A stretch of 11,798 nt of DNA, taken from NCBI GenBank assembly GCA_039812545.1, contig JBDIAR010000110.1, forward strand, positions 1-11,798. The letters are read 5' to 3'. Every line of letters begins with the position of its first letter. Within the stretch, counting starts at the first letter, position 1. The notes beneath the pieces were generated by a model. It was given only the letters and a program-made list of their open reading frames with translations. It did not search any database and was not told where the DNA came from. This stretch comes from JBDIAR01 sp039812545. Lineage in GTDB: Bacteria; Actinomycetota; Actinomycetes; Actinomycetales; Dermatophilaceae. This document shows positions 5,777 to 11,798 of the stretch, piece by piece. The position numbers were made by a program, and so were the translations under genes.

Positions 5777-7317
5777 GTGCGACCCTGCGACCTCGCGACG
5801 TCCCGTCCGTGGACGCGGCTTCGATCGCCCGCCTTGCCGATGACCTGAGGAGCGCCGACTACTCGGTCGAGGGCGTCGAGTCGCTCTTGGGCCCGGTCGC
5901 CGGCGCCGCGTTGCACCGCGAGCAGGACATTCCGGCCGACCGGGTGACCTCCGCCGACCGCTCGCCGCTGTCCACCCTGATCCGGGCCTTTGCCCTCGGC
6001 CGCCCGGTCTCCGGTGCCGACCTCGCCCTCGCGCTGCCGACCCTCGGGGTCCACGACGCGGTTCGCCTGGGGATCGTCTGCCCGATCGGTTCGGGTGCGA
6101 TGCGGGCGATGTGCGACCTGCGGCCCTACGGCGAGGACGACACCACGTACTGGCTCGCCTCCGACCTCTCCGCCGCCGCCACCGGGTCACCGCTGCGTCT
6201 CGACCATGTCCTCGGCGTGGGAGGCGCGTCGGCGACGTTGGCGCAGTGGACGATCCGTCGCCACGTCGGCCGGGCGCTGGATCTGGGCACCGGCTGCGGC
6301 ATCCAGTCCGTCCACCTGGTGGGTCGCGCCGACCAGGTCGTCGCGACGGACCTGTCGCCACGAGCCCTCGGATTCGCCGAGTTCAACTTCGCGCTGAACG
6401 ACCTCAACGTCGTATGCCGTCAGGGCGATCTCTTCGAACCGGTCGCCGACGAGACCTTCGACCTGCTGGTCAGCAACCCGCCCTTCGTCGTCACGCCCCG
6501 GCACCCCGCCGTCCCCGTCTACGAATACCGCGACGCGGGGCGGGTCGGCGACACCTTCGTGCGGGAACTGTTGACCGGCATACCTGCTCGGCTCAATCCC
6601 GGTGGCGTCGCCCAGTTCCTCGCCAACTGGGAGATCCCGCGCGGCTCGACCTGGCAGGAGACCTGCCGGGAGTGGTTCGCCGGGCTCGGGCTGGATGCGT
6701 GGGTCATCCAGCGGGAGACCCAAGACCCTGCCGAGTATGCCGAGTTGTGGAGTCGCGACGCCGGCGTGGAACCGCGCAGCGCAGCCTTCGAGGTGCTGTA
6801 CGGCGCGTGGCTGGACGACTTCGCGTCCCGCGACGTCGAGCGGATCGGCTTCGGCGTCGTGACCTTGCACCGGCCGACGAGCGAACGGGCGCCGTGGCTG
6901 GATCTCGAGGACGTGCGCAGCCCCGTGGGCGCCGGGGTGGCGGCCCGCGTCGAAGAGTGCCTCGATGCGCGGAATTGGCTGGCCGACAACGGAATCGACG
7001 CCATGCTCGACGAGGCGTGGGTGTGTTCCCCGGACGTCGTCGAGCAGCGCTTCAGTCAGCCCGGCGACGAACGGCCGTTGATCCTCCAGGCCACCCGAGG
7101 GGCGCCGCTGCCGCGGACCGTCACCGTCGACTCCGCGACCGCCGCGCTCCTCGGGGTCTGTGACGGCGAGTTGACCGCCCGGGCCGCTCTGCTCGCGATC
7201 GCCGAGCTGCTCGACGAAGCGCCCGAACGCACTCGGGCCGAGGTGATCCCGCGGTTCCGCCGGCTGGTCGGGGACGGTTTCGTCGTCCGGCCGGACGGAC
7301 GACAAAGCCACTTGTGA
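5773..7317 (+). CDS. Class I SAM-dependent methyltransferase (DUF7059 / MTS-type, NPPF motif)
   Basis: This 514-residue protein starts at a GTG at 5773 in a GTGA overlap with the bldG-like stop, implying translational coupling. The central Rossmann fold shows motif I ALDLGTGCGIQ (168-178), the acidic residue ending strand 2 at Asp193 (ATDLS), and motif IV SNPPFVV (234-240). NPPF/NPPY-type methyltransferases modify nitrogen atoms in glutamine amides or in nucleic-acid bases, so a protein, rRNA or DNA substrate is plausible; the substrate cannot be told from sequence. An N-terminal region (1-165, DUF7059-like) and a C-terminal region of over 200 residues flank the catalytic core, as in actinobacterial DUF7059/DUF7782 proteins. 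It is cytoplasmic. Its stop codon lies inside the downstream TetR operator. Confidence 0.88.
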   Translation: MSATLRPRDVPSVDAASIARLADDLRSADYSVEGVESLLGPVAGAALHREQDIPADRVTSADRSPLSTLIRAFALGRPVSGADLALALPTLGVHDAVRLGIVCPIGSGAMRAMCDLRPYGEDDTTYWLASDLSAAATGSPLRLDHVLGVGGASATLAQWTIRRHVGRALDLGTGCGIQSVHLVGRADQVVATDLSPRALGFAEFNFALNDLNVVCRQGDLFEPVADETFDLLVSNPPFVVTPRHPAVPVYEYRDAGRVGDTFVRELLTGIPARLNPGGVAQFLANWEIPRGSTWQETCREWFAGLGLDAWVIQRETQDPAEYAELWSRDAGVEPRSAAFEVLYGAWLDDFASRDVERIGFGVVTLHRPTSERAPWLDLEDVRSPVGAGVAARVEECLDARNWLADNGIDAMLDEAWVCSPDVVEQRFSQPGDERPLILQATRGAPLPRTVTVDSATAALLGVCDGELTARAALLAIAELLDEAPERTRAEVIPRFRRLVGDGFVVRPDGRQSHL

Positions 7318-7347
7318 GTGAGCGCTCACTCACCTATGCTCGCTCGG
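7312..7347 (+). promoter_or_regulatory. Probable promoter of the tetR-ABC operon, leaderless
   Basis: TTGTGA (7312-7317) and TATGCT (7335-7340) match the -35 and -10 consensus at 4 of 6 positions each, with exactly 17 bp between. The expected transcription start falls about 7 bp after the -10 box, at the GTG at 7348, so the mRNA would be leaderless. No Shine-Dalgarno precedes either candidate start (ATG 7336 or GTG 7348), which agrees with this. The spacer is almost filled by the palindromic operator. Confidence 0.6.
7314..7333. promoter_or_regulatory. Perfect 20-bp palindromic operator for the TetR regulator
   Basis: GTGAGTGAGCGCTCACTCAC equals its own reverse complement over all 20 bases, centred between 7323 and 7324. 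The TGAGTGA...TCACTCA form is a well-known TetR-family operator type in actinobacteria. It lies immediately upstream of a TetR gene, inside the promoter spacer, so bound regulator would block RNA polymerase. It also includes the stop codon of the methyltransferase gene (7315-7317). Confidence 0.85.
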
Positions 7348-8037
7348 GTGTCCACCGGACGAGCCCCCGCCCTGTCGCGAGCCGAACGCCGCGCCTCGCT
7401 CGTCCAGGCATACCTGACCGAGGCACGCGAATCGGGGACCATCCCGACCACCAGGCGGATCGCCGCCCGGGCCGGCGTGGCCGAGGGCACGATCTTCCGA
7501 GTGTTCGCCACCAAGGAGGGCCTGCGTGATGGCGCCGTCGATGCGGCGTTCTGCCCGTCCGGCTGGCATCGGGCCATCGCCCAGATCGACCCAGGTCTCG
7601 AACTCGAAGATCTGTTCGCCGCCCTCGCCCAGGCCATGCAGGAGCGTTTCCTGGCCACCTTCGAACTCATGCGGGCGCTGGGGATGACGCACCCCCCGAT
7701 CAGCGGGGACCACTCGGCCTGCATCCCCGCCGGTCGGCACGTCGTGGAGTCGGCTGACTCGGACGGCCCGGCGGGCTGCCCCCTGGACCAGCTGCTCTCG
7801 GACCCGGTCGTCGAACTCCTCGCACCCCACCGGGACCGGCTGGCCTGCACACCGCAACAGGCCTTCCAGTACCTCCGGCTGCTCGTCTTCTCCGGCTCGC
7901 ACGCGGGCATCACCGACGGCCGGGTGCTCTCACCGGCCGACATGGCCCGGATCATCCTGCACGGCATCCTGGCCGCCTCGTCACCGCCCGCATCCGACGT
8001 TCCCCCTGCCACGACTCGGCCCGGAAAGGTCCGTTGA
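7348..8037 (+). CDS. TetR/AcrR-family transcriptional regulator
   Basis: This protein is 229 residues from a GTG at 7348. An ATG at 7336 would add four residues but overlaps the -10 box, and the GTG at 7318 lies inside the operator, so 7348 is preferred. The N-terminal helix-turn-helix is clear: TTRRIAARAGVAEGTIFRVF (34-53) followed by TKEGL, the standard TetR pattern. The C-terminal ligand-binding domain (about residues 60-215) is divergent and I cannot assign a ligand; it has several cysteines. It is probably a repressor that binds the 20-bp palindrome in its own promoter and is released by a substrate of the exporter encoded just downstream. Only 1 bp separates its stop from the first ABC gene, so the three genes almost certainly form one autoregulated operon. 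Confidence 0.9.
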   Translation: MSTGRAPALSRAERRASLVQAYLTEARESGTIPTTRRIAARAGVAEGTIFRVFATKEGLRDGAVDAAFCPSGWHRAIAQIDPGLELEDLFAALAQAMQERFLATFELMRALGMTHPPISGDHSACIPAGRHVVESADSDGPAGCPLDQLLSDPVVELLAPHRDRLACTPQQAFQYLRLLVFSGSHAGITDGRVLSPADMARIILHGILAASSPPASDVPPATTRPGKVR

Positions 8038-8038
8038 C

Positions 8039-9778
8039 ATGCTCGTTCGCCTTTGTCGCAGATTCCTCCGCCCGTATGCCGTGTCGATCGCGTCCATCCT
8101 TGTCCTGCAACTGATCTCGACGATCTCATCGCTCTTTCTGCCGAGCCTGAACGCCGACATCATCGACTCCGGCGTGGCCCGCGGCGACACCGGCCACATC
8201 ATCCGGGTGGGCACCGAGATGCTCGGGATCAGCATCGTGCAGATCGCCGCGTCGATCGTCAGCGTCTTCCTCGCGTCTCGGGTCGCGATGGGCGTGGGCC
8301 GCGACGTGCGCAGCAACGTGTTCCACACCGTCGGGTCGTTCTCGGCCCGTGAGGTGGCCGGGTTCGGCGCGCCGACGCTGATCTCGCGGACCACCAACGA
8401 CGTGACTCAGGTACAGATGGTGGTGTTCATGGGTCTGGCGATGATGGTCAGTGCGCCGATCACCATGATCGGCGGGGTCATCATGGCGCTGCGCGAGGAC
8501 GTCGGACTGTCCTGGCTGGTGGCCGTCGCCGTCCCACTGCTGGGCATCGGTGTCGGTCTGGTCATCCGTCGGATGCTGCCGTGGTTCCGGATCATGCAGG
8601 ACTCGCTGGACCAGGTGAACCGCGTTCTGCGGGAACAGATCACCGGCATACGGGTCGTTCGAGCATTCGTGCGGGAGCGGCACGAGGAGGCCCGGTTCGC
8701 CGAGGCCAACGACCGGTTGACGTCCTCGATGCTCTCCGTCGGACGGCTCATGGCCCTGGTCTTCCCGATCGTCGGCATCATCATCGGCGCCTCGAATGTG
8801 GCGGTGTTGTGGTTCGGCGGGCACCGCATCGAGGCCGGCGCCATGCAGGTCGGCCAACTGACGGCCTTCATGTCCTACCTGGTCCAGATCCTGTTCTCCG
8901 TCATGTTCGTGACCTTCATGTCCACGATGATCCCCCGGGCCTCGGTCAGTGCCGAGCGCATCGAGGCCGTCCTCGACACCGTGTCCACCGTGGTCGACGT
9001 GCCCGCCTCCAAGAGCACCCCCGTTCCCGCGGACGCCGCGGTCGAGTTGCGCGACGTCGACTTCCACTACCCCGGGGCCGAGGTGTCGGTGCTTCGCGAC
9101 GTGTCGTTCATCGCCCGCCCCGGCCAGACCACGGCCATCGTCGGTTCCACCGGTGCCGGCAAGACGACGCTGATCAATCTGGTGCCCCGGCTCTTCGACG
9201 TCACCGGGGGAGCGGTCCTGGTCGGCGGGGTGGACGTGCGCGAGTTGCCCCTCGACGACCTGTGGTCCCGGGTGGGCTTGATCCCGCAGAAGCCGTTCCT
9301 GTTCTCGGGCACGGTCGCCTCGAACCTGCGGTACGGCAACCCCGACGCCACCGACGACGAGCTGTGGGAGGCGCTTCGGATCGCGCAGGCCGACGATTTC
9401 GTCGCGGCGATGCCGAGCGGACTCGAGGCTCCGATCGCCCAGGGCGGCACGAATGTCTCGGGCGGACAACGCCAGCGGCTCGCGATCGCCCGCGCCCTGG
9501 TCCGCCGCCCGGCCATCTACCTCTTCGACGACGCGTTCTCGGCACTCGACGTCGCCACCGACGCCCGGCTGCGCGCGGCCCTGCGCCCGGTCACCCGGGA
9601 GGCCACCGTGCTGATCGTGGCCCAACGGGTCGCGACGATCCTCGACGCCGACCAGATCGTGGTCCTCGACGACGGCGAGGTGGTCGGCATCGGCCGACAC
9701 GACGACCTGCTGTCGACGTGTCCGACCTACGTGGAGATCGTCGAATCTCAGCGCGCCGCAAGGGAGGAGGCAGCATGA
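8039..9778 (+). CDS. ABC exporter half-transporter, degenerate-NBD subunit (Rv1273c-like)
   Basis: This 579-residue protein starts at an ATG at 8039, with GGAAAGG at 8023-8029. The first ~310 residues are a six-helix type-1 exporter membrane domain, with helices visible at about 15-35, 60-82, 130-150, 158-176, 240-260 and 278-298. The nucleotide-binding domain has Walker A GSTGAGKTT (369-377), Q-loop Gln417, canonical signature VSGGQ (473-477), Walker B YLFDD (494-498) and SALD (501-504). Two catalytic positions are altered: the glutamate after Walker B is Asp498 and the H-loop histidine is Gln529 (VAQRVAT). By comparison with heterodimeric exporters such as TM287/288 and BmrCD, its own ATP site should be non-hydrolytic. 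It acts in the cytoplasmic membrane with the next gene's product, whose start codon overlaps its stop (ATGA). The transported substrate is unknown; drugs or lipids are plausible. Confidence 0.93.
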   Translation: MLVRLCRRFLRPYAVSIASILVLQLISTISSLFLPSLNADIIDSGVARGDTGHIIRVGTEMLGISIVQIAASIVSVFLASRVAMGVGRDVRSNVFHTVGSFSAREVAGFGAPTLISRTTNDVTQVQMVVFMGLAMMVSAPITMIGGVIMALREDVGLSWLVAVAVPLLGIGVGLVIRRMLPWFRIMQDSLDQVNRVLREQITGIRVVRAFVRERHEEARFAEANDRLTSSMLSVGRLMALVFPIVGIIIGASNVAVLWFGGHRIEAGAMQVGQLTAFMSYLVQILFSVMFVTFMSTMIPRASVSAERIEAVLDTVSTVVDVPASKSTPVPADAAVELRDVDFHYPGAEVSVLRDVSFIARPGQTTAIVGSTGAGKTTLINLVPRLFDVTGGAVLVGGVDVRELPLDDLWSRVGLIPQKPFLFSGTVASNLRYGNPDATDDELWEALRIAQADDFVAAMPSGLEAPIAQGGTNVSGGQRQRLAIARALVRRPAIYLFDDAFSALDVATDARLRAALRPVTREATVLIVAQRVATILDADQIVVLDDGEVVGIGRHDDLLSTCPTYVEIVESQRAAREEAA

Positions 9779-11751
9779 GCGACCGCATCCTCACCGAGGA
9801 GGAGAAGGCGGCCGAACGCCGGCGTGGGCCGCGTCGTGGCGGCATGGGTCCGCACATGGCGCCCACCGGCGAGAAGTCGCTGAACTTCGGTCCCTCCGCC
9901 AAACGGCTGGTCGGGTGGCTGCGCCCCGAACGCACCGGCGTCACCGCGGGCATCCTGCTTACCGTGGTCGCGGTCATCCTGACCGTGGTCGGACCCAAGA
10001 TCCTCGGCCACGCAACCGATCTCGTCTTCTCCGGGGTCATCGGCGGCAAGCTGCCCGCGGGCGCCACCAAGGAACAGGCGGTGGCCGGCCTGCGCGCCGC
10101 GGGTCAGGGTCAACTCGCCGACATGGTCGCCTCGATGGATGTTACGCCGGGCGTCGGGATCGACTTCGACGCCGTCGGCAAAGTGCTGCTGATCGCCCTC
10201 ACCCTCTACCTCATCGCCTCCCTACTGCAGTGGGCTCAGGGCTGGATCGTCGCCGGCGTCGTGCAACGCACGATGTACCGGATGCGCGAGCAGGTGGAGG
10301 CCAAACTCAACCGACTCCCGTTGCCCTACTTCGACAATCAACCGCGTGGGGAACTGCTCAGCCGGGTCACCAACGACATCGACAATGTGGGCCAGTCGAT
10401 GCAGCAGACCCTCTCGCAGTTGCTCAACGCGTTGATCTCCGTCGTCGCCGTGCTCGCGATGATGTTCTGGATCTCCTGGCTGCTCGCGCTGATCGCGCTG
10501 ATCACCGTGCCGTTGGCGATGCTGGTCACCGGGTTCGTCGCCAAGCGCTCGCAGAAGCTCTTCGTCCAACAGTGGCAACGCACCGGCGAACTCGGCGGCA
10601 TCATCGAAGAGGCCTTCACCGGTCACGGGCTGGTCAAGGTCTTCGGCCGCCAGAAGGACGTCGAGGCCCGCTTCGAGGCCACCAACGCCGAGTTGTACGC
10701 AGCCGCCTCCGGCGCCCAGTTCATCAGCGGGATCATGATGCCGCTGATGTTCTTTATCGGCAATCTCAACTACGTCCTGGTCGCGGTGGTCGGCGGGCTG
10801 CGGGTCGCCTCCGGCGCGCTGTCGCTCGGCGACGTCACGGCCTTCATCCAGTACTCCCGTCAGTTCACCCAGCCGCTGACCCAGGTGGCCTCGATGGCCA
10901 ACCTCATGCAGAGCGGGGTCGCCTCTGCCGAGCGGGTGTTCGAGGTCCTCGACGCGCCCGAGAATGTCCCGGAGTCCAAGGCACCGGTCACCGTGCTCAT
11001 CCCGAACGGTGAGGTCAGGTTCGAGGACGTCTCCTTCTCGTATGCCGCCGACAAGCCCCTCATCGAGGACCTCGACCTGGTCGTCCAACCCGGTCACACG
11101 GTCGCCATCGTCGGTCCGACGGGTGCCGGCAAGACGACGCTGGTCAACCTCGTGATGCGCTTCTACGAGTTGGACGGCGGGCGAATCACCTTGGACGGCG
11201 TCGACATCGCCGAGATGACCCGGCACGACCTGCGCTCGCGAATCGGCATGGTGCTTCAGGACACCTGGCTGTTCAAGGGGACCATTCGGGACAACATCGC
11301 CTACGGCAAACCGGGAGCATCCGAGGATGAGGTTCTCGCCGCCGCCCGGGCCACCTACGTCGACCGCTTCGTCCATTCCCTGCCCGACGGGTACGACACG
11401 GTGCTCGATGACGAGGCCTCCAATATCTCGGCGGGGGAGAAGCAACTCATCACCATCGCCCGCGCGTTCTTGTCCGACCCCGATCTGCTCATCCTCGACG
11501 AGGCGACCTCGTCCGTGGACACCCGCACCGAGGCGTTGGTGCAGAAGGCGATGCGCGCATTGCGTTCGGACCGAACGAGCTTCGTCATCGCACACCGGCT
11601 CTCCACGATCCGCGACGCCGACACCATTCTGGTGATGGAATCCGGACGGATCGTCGAACAGGGCGACCACGAGGAACTCCTGGCGATGCAGGGCGCATAC
11701 GCCAACCTGTATGCCGCCCAGTTCGCCGGCGCGAACGCCGAGGTGGCCTGA
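9775..11751 (+). CDS. ABC exporter half-transporter, catalytic-NBD subunit (Rv1272c-like)
   Basis: This 658-residue protein starts at an ATG at 9775, with a strong GGGAGGAGG (9762-9770) 4 nt upstream. A charged cytoplasmic N-terminus (1-45, with RRRGPRRGG) precedes the six-helix membrane domain. Helix 1 (about 55-77) is followed by an unusually long loop (about 85-133, rich in Ala, Gly and Asp) before helix 2, as in Rv1272c-type proteins. The nucleotide-binding domain has Walker A GPTGAGKTT (447-455), Q-loop Gln495, Walker B LLILDE with catalytic Glu576, and H-loop His607, all intact. Its signature is NISAGE (550-555) instead of LSGGQ. Since each ATP site pairs one subunit's Walker motifs with the other's signature, this altered signature falls in the same site as the first subunit's Asp498 and Gln529. 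A heterodimer with one active and one degenerate site is therefore predicted. It ends the operon, 2 bp from a convergent gene. Confidence 0.93.
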   Translation: MSDRILTEEEKAAERRRGPRRGGMGPHMAPTGEKSLNFGPSAKRLVGWLRPERTGVTAGILLTVVAVILTVVGPKILGHATDLVFSGVIGGKLPAGATKEQAVAGLRAAGQGQLADMVASMDVTPGVGIDFDAVGKVLLIALTLYLIASLLQWAQGWIVAGVVQRTMYRMREQVEAKLNRLPLPYFDNQPRGELLSRVTNDIDNVGQSMQQTLSQLLNALISVVAVLAMMFWISWLLALIALITVPLAMLVTGFVAKRSQKLFVQQWQRTGELGGIIEEAFTGHGLVKVFGRQKDVEARFEATNAELYAAASGAQFISGIMMPLMFFIGNLNYVLVAVVGGLRVASGALSLGDVTAFIQYSRQFTQPLTQVASMANLMQSGVASAERVFEVLDAPENVPESKAPVTVLIPNGEVRFEDVSFSYAADKPLIEDLDLVVQPGHTVAIVGPTGAGKTTLVNLVMRFYELDGGRITLDGVDIAEMTRHDLRSRIGMVLQDTWLFKGTIRDNIAYGKPGASEDEVLAAARATYVDRFVHSLPDGYDTVLDDEASNISAGEKQLITIARAFLSDPDLLILDEATSSVDTRTEALVQKAMRALRSDRTSFVIAHRLSTIRDADTILVMESGRIVEQGDHEELLAMQGAYANLYAAQFAGANAEVA

Positions 11752-11753
11752 GG

Positions 11754-11798
11754 TCAGCCGACCTGGGATTCGGTGAGCCGGGCCATGATCTCGGCGAC
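11754..11798 (-). CDS. C-terminal fragment of an unidentified gene running off the right edge
   Basis: On the minus strand the last 45 bases read VAEIMARLTESQVG followed by TGA (plus-strand TCA at 11754-11756). Thirteen of the fourteen sense codons end in G or C, as in the neighbouring genes, and the position directly convergent with the ABC operon is typical of a gene end. Fourteen residues are too few for a family assignment. Confidence 0.5.
   Translation of the reverse strand, partial: VAEIMARLTESQVG

Noticed and set aside
7318..7347. Start of the TetR protein at GTG 7318 or ATG 7336
   Set aside because: The first lies within the operator and upstream of the -10 box; the second overlaps the -10 box. 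Neither has a ribosome binding site, and the HTH domain does not need the extra residues.
8126..9700. 524-codon minus-strand open frame opposite the first ABC gene, rich in His, Asp and Gly
   Set aside because: The opposite strand encodes a complete exporter with all motifs; the long frame is a by-product of high third-position GC. The same applies to minus-strand frames at 10222-11670, 5168-6361 and 6187-7329.
8581..9774. Apparent 1056-residue fusion beginning inside the first ABC gene
   Set aside because: The frame is open upstream by chance. A strong Shine-Dalgarno and the ATGA overlap place the real start of the second ABC protein at 9775.

Overview
The window is high-GC DNA with actinobacterial character. 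GTG starts dominate, one gene starts with TTG, third codon positions are nearly all G or C, and genes are packed in short overlapping operons. Three gene groups are typical of Actinomycetia: a small Flp/Tad-type prepilin cluster next to a DUF1998-type DEAH-box helicase (the 'helicase/secretion neighborhood' also found in mycobacteria), a BldG-like anti-sigma-factor antagonist, and a DUF7059-type methyltransferase. I cannot name the genus. There are no rRNA, tRNA, CRISPR or insertion-sequence signatures.

Left part (1-2440). A minus-strand gene runs off the left edge. It encodes a small beta-rich N-terminal region followed by a highly charged Glu/Arg/Ala/Gln repeat helix of unknown function. 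Divergent from it, on the plus strand, lie three tightly coupled small genes: a DUF4244/Flp-like prepilin (1014-1232), a TadE-like pseudopilin (1234-1608) and a TadG-like membrane-anchored protein (1605-2003). The Tad motor genes (ATPase and TadB/TadC), which usually precede DUF4244 in such loci, are not here. Convergent with this cluster is a two-helix membrane protein (2088-2438, minus strand, TTG start).

Middle part (2660-7317). A long minus-strand helicase gene (2660-5134) carries all the core superfamily 2 motifs and a C-terminal cysteine cluster. A 300-bp divergent intergenic region with a short direct repeat separates it from a bldG-like STAS gene (5435-5776). That gene overlaps by 4 bp a 514-residue class I methyltransferase gene (5773-7317).

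Right part (7312-11798). A perfect 20-bp palindrome lies between a plausible -35 and -10 box, overlaps the methyltransferase stop codon, and precedes a TetR-family regulator (7348-8037) that is probably leaderless. The regulator is followed after 1 bp by an ABC exporter half-transporter (8039-9778), which overlaps a second half-transporter (9775-11751). This is a self-contained, probably autoregulated exporter cassette. Motif losses are split between the two subunits so that they predict a heterodimer with one degenerate and one active ATPase site. The C-terminus of another minus-strand gene begins 2 bp after the cassette and runs off the right edge.

Nothing here is clearly a new system. The points most worth a second look are the Tad prepilin cluster without its motor genes beside a charged-repeat protein, the orphan BldG-methyltransferase coupling, and the operator embedded in a leaderless promoter.
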